From assembly GCA_023381515.1 (NCBI GenBank), contig JAMCQI010000018.1, positions 1-47,218 of the forward strand: a stretch of DNA of 47,218 bases, given 5' to 3'. Below are positions 1 through 8,008 of this stretch, one piece after another. The notes beneath the pieces are model-generated. The model was given only the letters and a program-made list of their open reading frames with translations, made no database searches and was not told where the DNA came from. Both the position numbers and the translations under genes were made by a program. Positions within the stretch are counted from its first letter, which is position 1, and every line of letters starts with the position of its first letter. This DNA comes from Chloroflexota bacterium (GTDB taxonomy: Bacteria; Chloroflexota; Anaerolineae; UBA4142).

Positions 1-2
1 GG

Positions 3-2369
3 ATGCGAAGTGATTCGGAGCGCATTGAGGAGTCCGACAAGCGGTGCCAGTTCACTGGCTTTTGGGAGGATTACAAGTACGGCTTGAATCCCCCGTGGCC
101 CTCGGAGCGGTGGAGCATGGGCCACGCGAAGCGCACCGGCTCGAACGACGCGAACGATGTCCGGAGCGTGACGATCAAGTACTCGGCCACGGAGCAGCAC
201 GACCTGTACCTCGGCACGTTCCTGTACACGGACTGCGGCAAGATCAGCGTCGAGGTGGATGGCGCGGCGACCGCCGAATCGCCGGTCGATCTCTACCTCA
301 ACGAGTACGGCGGGACGACGGCCAACATCAAGATCGCCTCGGCGATTGCGGCCGGAAACCACACCGTCGTCATCACCGCGCTGTTCGACAAGAACGCTGG
401 CAGCAGCGGGTACTACTTTTACTTCGATTACCTGTGGCCGTTGGTGCCGCAGGACGTTCTGGACCCGCAGGAGGAGTATGTGGACGTGTCGCTGGCGATG
501 GACTTCGACACGGACCACGGCTACAAGAAGCCCCCGGCCTGGCACCTCTGGCATCTCCAGAAGTGTGGATTCAAGGGCCACGCCGACGTGTACATGGGCG
601 TCTTCTGGAACAACAAGCGGCGGCGGGTCGGCGCGAGCTACCCGTACGCCACCATCGAGTACACGCTGGCTCCGGGCTTCTCCGCGCCGAAGGCCGGAGA
701 CGTAGTGGTGATCCAGTTGTCCGGAAGCGACATGCGCCACACGGTCATCGAGGGCGAGTCGCTGGAGGACTGCATCAATTGGATGCGCGTGCTGATCAAC
801 CAGTTCTCCGGCGTGTGGGCAGACAACAACTACGGCGCGAGCACCACCCTCCGCATCCAGTCCAAGGCTCCGTCCTGGAGGTTCGATCCGATCTATGTCC
901 TCAGCGGTCTGGCGACTCTCGGCGGGTGGATGAACGAACCGTTCGCAATCGTGGCGGGCGCGAACGACGCGCTCCAGTTCACGTTCGGCGGCGAGAGCGG
1001 GCAGGTGGTGGACGTGACTCTCACGGCTGGCGCGGCCAGGACTGGCGAGCAGGTCGCCGCCGATATTCAGGCTGCGTTCACTGCCAGCAACGCTCCGGCG
1101 ACCGCGCGGGCCGTAAGCTACGGCCAGCAGTGGGTCGAGTCTCCGATGCGCGTCGAAGTGTCGGGAAGCGCGTGCGAGACGTTGGGATTGGACGGGTACG
1201 CCCTGCCGATGTCGATTCAGGCCACCGCCACAGAGGACCACCTGCACGATGCGGGCACGGAGGGCGATTGGGAGTTGATCGACTCCGTTTCGCCAGTCAT
1301 GACGGAGGGCGCGCGGAAGTGGATCAAGGATCTTGCCGCGGAGTTCGCGGCGGCGAGCATCCCGGCGTCGTTCGCCTTCTCGATGGAGATCTACAACCCG
1401 CCTGCGGAGATGCGCGCGAAGTATCTGCACCTCGCGGGCGGCGTCGTGGCGCCCGGAGCGGACGTGTTCCTCGACGTGCCGTCGTACCAGATGCACTTCG
1501 GCACGCGCGTCCGGACGTACCTCAAGCAGATGTACAAGGAGTGCGCCGACCAGATCGCGGCGGCGGGTCTGCCTGTTGTGCTCCAGTTTGGTGAGACGCA
1601 GTGGTGGTACTTCGACAACCGCCAGCAGGACGCCCAAGGCGGCATGCCGTTTTATGACCAGGAGACGATTGATGCGTTTGCGGCGGCGAAGGGTCACCAG
1701 ATTTGGCCGTTCATTGCCAATACGGATGATCCGGCTGGCGATCCGGCGCACCCGAAGGAGACTGCCAATTTCCTGCGGGATCGGATCTGGTCCTATTGCC
1801 AGGAGGTGATCGCGTACGTGCGCGCGTCCCATCCGGCAGCGGTGTTCGAATGCCTCTGGCCGTTGGACGCAAACCAGGGCCAGCCCTCGCCCAAGAGCAA
1901 GTACCGGCAACTGCTGATGCATGTCAACCTGCCGGAGCAGTGGAAGTCGTCGTCTTACGGCGTCAAGTACTTCCGGTGCGAAGGATTCGATTACGACGTG
2001 TGGAACAAGAACGTGCCGTTGATGCGCGCCACCATGAGTTACGGCGCTCAGGTGCTTGGACGGCCCGCATCGGAGTGCATGTACCTCGCGGGCCTGTACG
2101 GTCCCCCAGACCCGCCGATGGCGCAGGCGTACGGCCAGTGGTTGACCGCGCCCTATTACTCGATGTGCTTCTGGGCGTTCGACCAGTACTGCCTGAACAG
2201 CAGGCCGAACCCGCTGGACGTCTGGAAACAGTCGAGCGCCACGGCGAGCGTGTACCACAAGCCGCGCGTTGCTCGTGCGATGGAAGCGCAGAAGGCTGTT
2301 GTGGTGATCGCGCCCTCTGCTGGCGCGCTCAACCGTTTCAAGTTGAACGAGAGAAAGCTCAATGGCTAA
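3..2369 (+). CDS. Phage tail protein, non-contractile tail-sheath/TIM-barrel type, possibly 5'-truncated
   Basis: This 788-residue protein reads as a phage virion tail component. The N-terminal 150 residues look like a beta-rich carbohydrate-binding-like module. The middle is a repetitive beta domain. Residues from about 440 onward resemble a glycosidase-like TIM barrel, with an LQFGETQWWYF stretch near residue 525 that I associate with the non-contractile tail-sheath TIM-barrel family. No clear catalytic acid pair was assigned, so enzyme activity is not claimed. The first ATG lies 2 bases from the window edge, so the true start may be further upstream. The stop overlaps the start of the fibre gene by 8 bases, which indicates a shared operon. 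The phage-tail assignment is a family-level reading supported by the fibre gene next door. The exact tail role is inferred. Confidence 0.6.
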   Translation: MRSDSERIEESDKRCQFTGFWEDYKYGLNPPWPSERWSMGHAKRTGSNDANDVRSVTIKYSATEQHDLYLGTFLYTDCGKISVEVDGAATAESPVDLYLNEYGGTTANIKIASAIAAGNHTVVITALFDKNAGSSGYYFYFDYLWPLVPQDVLDPQEEYVDVSLAMDFDTDHGYKKPPAWHLWHLQKCGFKGHADVYMGVFWNNKRRRVGASYPYATIEYTLAPGFSAPKAGDVVVIQLSGSDMRHTVIEGESLEDCINWMRVLINQFSGVWADNNYGASTTLRIQSKAPSWRFDPIYVLSGLATLGGWMNEPFAIVAGANDALQFTFGGESGQVVDVTLTAGAARTGEQVAADIQAAFTASNAPATARAVSYGQQWVESPMRVEVSGSACETLGLDGYALPMSIQATATEDHLHDAGTEGDWELIDSVSPVMTEGARKWIKDLAAEFAAASIPASFAFSMEIYNPPAEMRAKYLHLAGGVVAPGADVFLDVPSYQMHFGTRVRTYLKQMYKECADQIAAAGLPVVLQFGETQWWYFDNRQQDAQGGMPFYDQETIDAFAAAKGHQIWPFIANTDDPAGDPAHPKETANFLRDRIWSYCQEVIAYVRASHPAAVFECLWPLDANQGQPSPKSKYRQLLMHVNLPEQWKSSSYGVKYFRCEGFDYDVWNKNVPLMRATMSYGAQVLGRPASECMYLAGLYGPPDPPMAQAYGQWLTAPYYSMCFWAFDQYCLNSRPNPLDVWKQSSATASVYHKPRVARAMEAQKAVVVIAPSAGALNRFKLNERKLNG

Positions 2370-4500
2370 TTTCCCTGGGGCAATCGACGGCGCGGCCAGT
2401 CTGTACACGCCGGTCAACGCGTTCTCCGGTGCTCCTCTGGAAACGACGATCACGGGCGCGGTGCTGGCTGGCGACTCCACGATCAACGTGGCGTCCACGT
2501 CCGGAGGCTTTGCCGTCACGTACGGCATCCTCTCGATTGACGACGAACTGATCGTGTACTCGGGCAAGACCGCCACGTCGTTCACGGGATGCCAGCGTGG
2601 AGCCTTCGGGACCACCGCATCCGGCCACAACAACGGCGTGGCGAACATGGTCTCGGGCTTCATCACCGCTCTCCAGTCGGCGGTGCTGGCCATCGAGAAC
2701 GAGTTGGGCACCGCCGCCGCGCGCAACTATATCCGGAAGGACGGCGCGGTCACGGTCACCGGCCTCAAGACGTTCCAGGACGGCGCGGAGTTCGGCGCGG
2801 GCACCAAGTCGAGCACCGGCCTGGTGCGCCTGCCCAACAACGGTGCGGTCAAGTGGCGCAAGCAGGACAACTCCGGCGACCTCGGCATGGCGCTCGGGAC
2901 GAACAACCACGTGGCGATGGACGCCATCATCGACTTCGCTCCGGGCCAGACGTTCGGCGCGACCATGGTTCCGGACGCGTCCACGCTGGCCAAGGGCATC
3001 GTGCAGATCGATCCGGTAGGCGGGATCGCGGTCAACGCAGGCGTGATCTCGCTCTCCGCATCCGGCGTCGGGGCTGGCACCTATACCAAGGTGACCGTGG
3101 ACTCCTGGGGCCGCGCCACGGCTGGCGCGCAACTCGCGGCGGGCGACTTGCCTGCGCACACCCACGTGGCTGCGGATATCGTCTCCGGCGCGCTCCCGTT
3201 CACCATCCAGAACAACGGCGCGGCGGTGGGGACGCGCCGCGCGTTGAACCTGATCCAGGGAGCCAACATCGGCCTCACCTTCCTGGACGTGCCCGCCAGC
3301 GACCGCGTGAACGTGACCATCGCTCTCACGTCGGTTCCGGTCCACACCCATGCGGAGGCCGACGTGACGAACCTCGCCACCGACCTCGCGGGCAAAGCAC
3401 CGCTCACCCACACGCACGCGCAGGCCGATGTGACCGGCCTTGTCGCCGCGCTCGCGGGCAAGGCCCCGACCAGCCACACGCACGCCGAATCGGATATCAC
3501 CGGCCTGATTGCGGACCTCGCGGGCAAGGCCGCATCCGTCCACACCCACACGTCCTCGCAGATCAGCGATGCCACCGCGAACGCGACCGCGGGCACGGCA
3601 GTCCTCCGCGATGGATCGGCCGGCGCGTCGTTTGCTTACCTCGCCGCCAACAACCTGTGGGCGTACCTCGACTCGCACCTCAACTCCATCGAGTGCGGGC
3701 CTTTCCAGTCGGTCGGCGGGCCTTACGAGAACATGGCGAAGTACTCCGAGGACTTCTCCGTGAGTACGTGGGACAAGAACAGCGGGTCCTGCTCCGTGAC
3801 GACCAACCTGGTGCCCGCTCCGGACGGCAACCAGACCGGCGACATCATCACCGCGAGCACCGCCACGCCGATCATCCAGCAGAATGTGGCGGGACTCGCG
3901 GACGGCGGGACGTATACCTTCTACGTCTGGGGGCGCGTCAACACCGGCACCAAGACGGCGTCCATCGCCATCGTGAACAATGCGTACGGCGCGTACCTCG
4001 CGGGTCCCACGCAGATCACGCTCACGTCCTCCTGGCAGCGGTTCAAGATCACCGGCACGCTCGCGGCCGGCCAGACGGCGCTCTGGATCGTGGTGCGGTG
4101 CTTCGCGGGCAATGGCGACAACTGGACGTCCGGCGATATCTACCTGTGGGGCGCGTGCCTCCAGCAGGGCACCGACCCGAAGACGGCGTACGCGCGGACA
4201 TGGGCTTACCAAACCAGTCCGGTTGCGGCCGGAGTCGCGTGTGGCTCGCTCGTCATTGCCGGCAAGGACACCAGCGAGTCGCCGTTCAAGGTGCGCGGGC
4301 CTGGCTCCCCGCTCGCGGACCACACGCTGCTCGAAGTTACGGCGGGCGGCGAGTTGATCATCGCTGCGGGCACTGGTAACGGATATCGCTTCGCAGAGAT
4401 CGTAGGTGCGAGCAACCCGTCCGGGTGGTCCGGATGCCTCAAGGTGAAGAGCCCCGCAGGCGTAACCGCAGGCTACATCCTGCTCTATTCCAATCCGTAG
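2362..4500 (+). CDS. Phage tail fibre-like protein with tandem HTH repeats
   Basis: This 712-residue protein looks like a tail fibre or receptor-contacting adhesin. Residues about 20-110 resemble a fibre-attachment domain. Five HTH tripeptides follow, one near residue 265 and four spaced exactly 22 residues apart from residue 328 onward, each followed by an acidic xxDI/V motif. HxH repeats in phage fibres such as T4 gp37 bind metal along a trimeric shaft, and the same is inferred here. After the repeats comes a beta-sandwich segment (about 455-610) that resembles a carbohydrate-binding module, then a C-terminal Gly-rich tip. The ATG overlaps the preceding gene by 8 bases. A 4-kb pairing of sheath-like protein and fibre without other virion genes suggests that the window starts inside the tail end of a prophage or a tail-derived particle cluster. 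Confidence 0.7.
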   Translation: MANFPGAIDGAASLYTPVNAFSGAPLETTITGAVLAGDSTINVASTSGGFAVTYGILSIDDELIVYSGKTATSFTGCQRGAFGTTASGHNNGVANMVSGFITALQSAVLAIENELGTAAARNYIRKDGAVTVTGLKTFQDGAEFGAGTKSSTGLVRLPNNGAVKWRKQDNSGDLGMALGTNNHVAMDAIIDFAPGQTFGATMVPDASTLAKGIVQIDPVGGIAVNAGVISLSASGVGAGTYTKVTVDSWGRATAGAQLAAGDLPAHTHVAADIVSGALPFTIQNNGAAVGTRRALNLIQGANIGLTFLDVPASDRVNVTIALTSVPVHTHAEADVTNLATDLAGKAPLTHTHAQADVTGLVAALAGKAPTSHTHAESDITGLIADLAGKAASVHTHTSSQISDATANATAGTAVLRDGSAGASFAYLAANNLWAYLDSHLNSIECGPFQSVGGPYENMAKYSEDFSVSTWDKNSGSCSVTTNLVPAPDGNQTGDIITASTATPIIQQNVAGLADGGTYTFYVWGRVNTGTKTASIAIVNNAYGAYLAGPTQITLTSSWQRFKITGTLAAGQTALWIVVRCFAGNGDNWTSGDIYLWGACLQQGTDPKTAYARTWAYQTSPVAAGVACGSLVIAGKDTSESPFKVRGPGSPLADHTLLEVTAGGELIIAAGTGNGYRFAEIVGASNPSGWSGCLKVKSPAGVTAGYILLYSNP
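3343..3558 (+). repeat. In-gene tandem repeats, 66-bp period (22 residues)
   Basis: HTH codon triplets recur at 3343, 3409, 3475 and 3541, exactly 66 bases apart. The units share the core HTHAxxDxTxLxxxLAGKA. This is a coding repeat of the fibre shaft, likely expandable by slippage or recombination. Confidence 0.85.
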
Positions 4501-4516
4501 TTCGAAAGGCAAACCG

Positions 4517-4867
4517 ATGAAGTTGACGCTGGACCACACCCAGCGTCTGAACCTGCACGCCTTGTTGGGCGCGCAGCGGGCAGACGTGGGTTCTATTCGC
4601 GCGATCTGGGCAGTCCAGGATCGTATCGCGCTCGAAGCACACGAGGAGAAAGCCGTCGAGTTGAAGCGCGACATGGTGGCGGGCCAGGAGCGCGTGGTGT
4701 GGAATCCCGCGCTCTCCATCCCCGCCACGGACTTCGAGTTCAACGATCCAGAGGTCGCGCGCATCAAGGCGGCGATCCAGACGTGGGACTCGTACGGTGC
4801 CAACGCCGATCGGCATTGGCTCCAGCCGCTCATTGAGGCGCTGTTCTCGGGAGAACCGGGGCAATAG
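4517..4867 (+). CDS. Small conserved-looking protein after the tail fibre gene
   Basis: This 116-residue protein has no signal peptide or membrane segment. It is mostly helical and charged in the first 60 residues, then has a WNPALS-x-P-x-TDFEFND segment and a C-terminal WLQPLIEALF helix. It begins 16 bases after the fibre stop with an AAGGCAAACCG leader, so it is probably cotranscribed with the tail genes. Position directly after a fibre gene is typical of fibre-assembly chaperones and small tail accessory proteins, but no specific family was recognised. Function is therefore not assigned. Confidence 0.6.
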   Translation: MKLTLDHTQRLNLHALLGAQRADVGSIRAIWAVQDRIALEAHEEKAVELKRDMVAGQERVVWNPALSIPATDFEFNDPEVARIKAAIQTWDSYGANADRHWLQPLIEALFSGEPGQ

Positions 4868-4889
4868 GGCTGGATCCAACCTCTCCTGC

Positions 4890-4904
4890 GGCCTCGTTGA
4901 GGCT
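4890..4904 (+). terminator. Possible hairpin after the tail cluster
   Basis: A 6-bp stem (GGCCTC / GAGGCT, one G-T pair) with a 3-base loop lies 23 bases after the last tail gene. There is no T-tract, so it may only be a weak or Rho-assisted end. Confidence 0.25.
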
Positions 4905-5040
4905 TCCTCGTGTGTTCCGGGCCAGCGCTCAGCTCTGTGCGTCCTGATTGCGCCGTGGTACGATACCGGATCTGTGAGCGCGATGCCGTTTTCTGTGCCG
5001 TTTTAAGCAGTGGCGACCCCTGGAATCGCCGACGACCGCG

Positions 5041-5625
5041 ATGGGCCAAGTACACGTTTACAATTCGCATTTGGAGAGTTATGCCGCAGCAACCCGACTG
5101 CTTCGCGCAGTTCGGTCTGCTGGCGACTCGAGTTTCGTCTGGATAGAATCAGTCGGCAAACAAGATGATGTCCGATATCTTCATGATTCAACCGACCCAC
5201 CTGTTTCGGAGTTTCAATCGGTGTTGGCCGAGACAATTCTAGCCAATACTTGCGAAGTTCGATATTTGGTGCGTGTATCCGATACCGGCATGCTCGAAAC
5301 GGCACTCCAGCGGCATATCGTTCCGTTCGCCCAAGCGCAGCGCTATTTTGTGAAGGCCGCTGTGTTGGACCAAACACTCCATACACTGTCGCCACTGATC
5401 ATCGGTGACCGAAATACGCTTATCGGAATCGGACGGGAGGCCGCGATGACCGAGGCTTGCATTCACCTACACGATCAGGCTGCAACGAGACTGGCGATGC
5501 AATACTTCGAGATGCTGTGGAATGACAAATGCGCCGTAACGATTCGCGATGCCGATGGCGTGAACGATCGCGCGATCGACTTGCTGCGCAACGGCCTTCT
5601 TTTGAGGCAGGCGTTGGTTTCGTAA
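5041..5625 (+). CDS. Soluble member of a flanking paralogue pair, PLD-like regulator fold suspected
   Basis: This 194-residue cytosolic protein has unknown function. Three segments match the protein at 18462-19202: VHVYNSHLESYAAA with VWIES (residues 4-37), LSPLIIGDRNTLIGI (116-130), and CIHLHD followed by a helix ending in ALW/MLW and a TIRDADG strand (140-172). This order (strand, PLIIGD, charged strand, LW helix) recalls the PLD-like sensing domain found at the end of some transcription regulators. No catalytic HKD pair is present. Unlike its paralogue it lacks the two N-terminal membrane helices. No strong ribosome-binding site precedes ATG 5041, so the start is uncertain. The paralogues sit at the two ends of the tryptophan-related block, which suggests a shared role or a mobile unit. 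Confidence 0.65.
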   Translation: MGQVHVYNSHLESYAAATRLLRAVRSAGDSSFVWIESVGKQDDVRYLHDSTDPPVSEFQSVLAETILANTCEVRYLVRVSDTGMLETALQRHIVPFAQAQRYFVKAAVLDQTLHTLSPLIIGDRNTLIGIGREAAMTEACIHLHDQAATRLAMQYFEMLWNDKCAVTIRDADGVNDRAIDLLRNGLLLRQALVS

Positions 5626-5754
5626 CATTCGTATCCGGCCCAAGCTGACCGATGAACATGCGCGCGGTCTCATTTGGCCCGTCCCGTCGCGAACTCCAGA
5701 ACTTGCTTTCGCGTTTGCATCATTCCTGGGGAGAGCCATAGGCTAAAAGGACTG

Positions 5755-6498
5755 ATGTCCGTCCCAACCATCTCAGAGCGAATCTTCGAGAACTACATTG
5801 CTTCGCACGGAGTTGAATTCGAGCGCATTCCTGAGAATGGCGTGCCGAGACCGGATTACCGGGTCCGGATCAGGGCAGGGCCCCTCATCGTGGAGGTCAA
5901 GGAATTCAACAGGAGGCTAAACGAGGGTCACGAGGCTGATACCGATCCGGCTGTTCTTATTCGCGAAAAGATCAAGGGGGCTCGCAGGAAGTTTGATCTT
6001 TACCGGGATTGCGAGTGCTGTCTGGTGCTGTACAACCGTGGAAAGACGGGCTTGCTTCACCCGCAACAATTATTGCGAGCGATGTTCGGAGAACACGTTG
6101 AACCTGTTGGGATGAACGCGTATCGCTTCTCTGGCCTCGCCGAGTTGAGGCCGCATCAGAATACAAGACTGAGCGCCGTCGTCGCCTTATTGCCCGTTCC
6201 TGGGTACACTAGCATGCTCCGACACGTAGACCCTAGCATCAGCGCTCCTGGTGTTATCGCGACGCGCGAATCGATGCGGCAAGGCGGTCCCGACAGCGAC
6301 ACTGTTGTTGTCCGCGCCGCAGTTGTGGAGAATCCATTTGCGAGGCGGCCGTTGTCCCGTGAAGCATTCGATGGACCCTTCGACGAGCGATGGGCGAGGG
6401 TTGATGATGGCACTTTTCGTCTCGTGTCCTCCGGAACAAGCTTGGCAGCGATGCGGGCTGTCTTGCCTGAGCAAACACTAAAGCTGATGGGCTTCTGA
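5755..6498 (+). CDS. Hypothetical protein with PD-(D/E)xK-like nuclease motif
   Basis: This 247-residue protein has an N-terminal region with the layout of a restriction-endonuclease fold: a helix (ISERIFENYIASHG), then a PDY motif (D34), then a strand ending in VEVKEF (E47, K49). These are the expected metal-binding D and E-x-K positions. The rest, from about residue 70, contains a CCLVLYN strand consistent with the same fold. The C-terminal 120 residues are not recognised. ATG 5755 is chosen because AAAAGG ends 4 bases before it. A longer in-frame reading from 5674 lacks a good site. Without a partner methylase or a helicase next door it may be an orphan nuclease or a defence-associated protein. 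The nuclease call is inference from one motif cluster. Confidence 0.6.
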   Translation: MSVPTISERIFENYIASHGVEFERIPENGVPRPDYRVRIRAGPLIVEVKEFNRRLNEGHEADTDPAVLIREKIKGARRKFDLYRDCECCLVLYNRGKTGLLHPQQLLRAMFGEHVEPVGMNAYRFSGLAELRPHQNTRLSAVVALLPVPGYTSMLRHVDPSISAPGVIATRESMRQGGPDSDTVVVRAAVVENPFARRPLSREAFDGPFDERWARVDDGTFRLVSSGTSLAAMRAVLPEQTLKLMGF

Positions 6499-6609
6499 CG
6501 GTCTTGACGGTGCGTAAGCATTGACCTCGATCGACCGAGGCGCTCGTCTTCGAGTGGCCGTGCAGCCGTTGCTCGTCAGCGCGCACGCCGATGAAACGGA
6601 AGGTGCAAG

Positions 6610-6639
6610 TTGAAGTTCCTGCTCGCCGTTTGGTATGCT
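6610..6639 (+). promoter_or_regulatory. Candidate sigma-70-type promoter upstream of the tRNA
   Basis: TTGAAG (6610-6615) and TATGCT (6634-6639) are separated by 18 bases. Transcription would start about 110 bases before the tRNA and could continue into the synthetase operon, as no strong terminator is visible between 6836 and 6955. Confidence 0.35.
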
Positions 6640-6759
6640 CTCAGTGTGGTGGGCTCGCTCAAAGGCTGGCAGGCGAACTCGACCGTGCCTTTCGCTCCTG
6701 AGGTCAAGGAGCCGGGGATTTCGGCGGGGGCAAGTGCAGCGAAGTGGGCCAAGCGGCAT

Positions 6760-6835
6760 AGGCCAGTAGCTCAATTGGTAGAGTATCGGTCTCCAAAACC
6801 GAGGGTTGGGGGTTCGAGACCCTCCTGGCCTACCA
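6760..6835 (+). tRNA. tRNA-Trp, anticodon CCA, discriminator A73, CCA encoded
   Basis: The cloverleaf is complete. The acceptor stem AGGCCAG (6760-6766) pairs with CTGGCCT (6825-6831). The D arm is GCTC/GAGT. The anticodon stem TCGGT/ACCGA encloses CTCCAAA with anticodon CCA at 6793-6795. The T stem GGGGG/CCCTC (one G-T pair) encloses TTCGAGA. Discriminator A is at 6832 and CCA at 6833-6835. Bacterial tRNA-Trp normally carries G73, while archaeal and eukaryal tRNA-Trp carry A73. The first pair here is A1-T72, as in bacteria. The gene lies 120 bases upstream of an operon encoding an archaeal/eukaryal-type TrpRS, so a dedicated pair is likely. It looks functional, with no mispaired stem. Confidence 0.95.
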
Positions 6836-6955
6836 ACCGAACTGAAATGGGTCGGGTGATCGGAAACACCTGCGCGCCGCAGAGCGCTTGGCGACCTTCA
6901 GCTGCTCTGGTGCGGCTGGTCGTAGGCGGTAATTCGAATTGCGGTCGAGAGTCAA

Positions 6956-8008
6956 GTGAACACGAACACCGATCTTCGGAGCGTCCTCAGCGACGAGGGC
7001 CTAGTCCTCGACACGACTCCGTCTGTCCAAGGCATCGTCCAATCCGTAACCACTCGATCCGATTCGCATCATCCCGTCAAGATCATGTATGGCGAGACGT
7101 ACGATCGATTCGGCGCCACCTTTGACTCCCTAAAGTACTACTTCACAGTCGCCCTGATTGGGCGCGCTGCGGGTCCCACAGCAGTCCCATCCATCCTAAT
7201 TGCTGATATCGCGAGTTGTCGAAACGAGCCAGAAGAACGCCATGACGAGCTCATGGCAATTGGCGCGGCCAAAGTGAACTTCGTCAGGGCCGTGAGCAAC
7301 TTCTACTCCTTAGGCCTGCGGGTGGTCGCCATGAGCGAATACCTGGACACCGACGCCTTCCAGGATCGGCTACGCAGAATCCGGGCGCACGCCGCGAACG
7401 AGCAGCGGATCTTCGAATGGGTCAAGCAGACCGTGCCCGCTAGCAAAGTCGCTATCGAACAGGAAAAGGATTTCGCGTACGCATTCGAAGAAATCGCCAC
7501 CATAATCGAATACGACATCAAAGTTGGACCACCTCGGGAGCGGTTCTATGACGAGCCTGCCCGTTTGATTGCAGGCGCTATTGCGGTCCCACCTCTCTGC
7601 TCTGTGTACTTGCATCCGACCTTTCCGCTTGGCGTCGGGCCGGATCTCTTCCTCTCGAGTCCGGAAATCGAGGAGTTTGGGGTTACCGCCTACAAGGCTG
7701 GTAGCAAGGGCCTAGAGAAGAACCGGATTATCCTGGGCCAAACTTCGCAAGAAAGACTCGCGGCTCTGATTCAGCGATCGTTTGTAAGCAAGAAGCGCGA
7801 AGTACCCAACCCGGTCCTTGAGACTGCCGTGGTCGCCGAAATGGCGAGGCAGTGGATGGAGAACGACCACCGCCCCATTGAACTTCGCGCCGCGTTTTAC
7901 CGCGGCGACATTTCGCCGGCCCAACTCAAACAACTGGCTTTGCAAAGCGCTAAACGGTACGTCGTCGAACCGCTCCAAGCGATAGGACAGGCAGCCCTCC
8001 TCAGATGA
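6956..8008 (+). CDS. Degenerate class I aminoacyl-tRNA synthetase-like protein (TyrRS-like)
   Basis: This 350-residue protein resembles archaeal-type TyrRS in two regions. Residues 79-132 (ILIADIASCRN, then a helix and MSEYLDTD) align with the ILLADLHAYLN and SEF regions of archaeal TyrRS. Residues 285-346 (NPVLETAVV, then ELRAAFYRGDISPAQLK and EPLQAI) align with the TyrRS C-terminal NPxxE and HPMDLK helices. The HIGH position is replaced by an unrelated stretch (about 45-60), and no KMSKS-like motif is present near residues 250-265. Amino-acid activation is therefore unlikely. The start is GTG 6956, with GAGAG 5 bases upstream. The stop overlaps the TrpRS start by 4 bases (ATGA). TyrRS and TrpRS normally act as dimers, so I infer a non-catalytic partner of the adjacent TrpRS or a tRNA-binding scaffold. 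Confidence 0.7.
   Translation: MNTNTDLRSVLSDEGLVLDTTPSVQGIVQSVTTRSDSHHPVKIMYGETYDRFGATFDSLKYYFTVALIGRAAGPTAVPSILIADIASCRNEPEERHDELMAIGAAKVNFVRAVSNFYSLGLRVVAMSEYLDTDAFQDRLRRIRAHAANEQRIFEWVKQTVPASKVAIEQEKDFAYAFEEIATIIEYDIKVGPPRERFYDEPARLIAGAIAVPPLCSVYLHPTFPLGVGPDLFLSSPEIEEFGVTAYKAGSKGLEKNRIILGQTSQERLAALIQRSFVSKKREVPNPVLETAVVAEMARQWMENDHRPIELRAAFYRGDISPAQLKQLALQSAKRYVVEPLQAIGQAALLR

Noticed and set aside
44..1594. Plus-strand frame of about 516 codons inside the tail-sheath-like gene
   Set aside because: Arg/Gly/His-rich shadow of the tail gene in another frame with no domain.
2359..5070. Long minus-strand open frame of about 900 codons opposite the tail fibre gene
   Set aside because: It lies antisense to a clearly coding gene, its product is Arg/Gly/Val-rich without domains, and GC-rich DNA often leaves such frames open.
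6760..6835. tRNA-Trp as an integration (att) site for the island
   Set aside because: No integrase gene and no second copy of the tRNA 3' end was seen in the window, so the tRNA is better explained as part of the operon.
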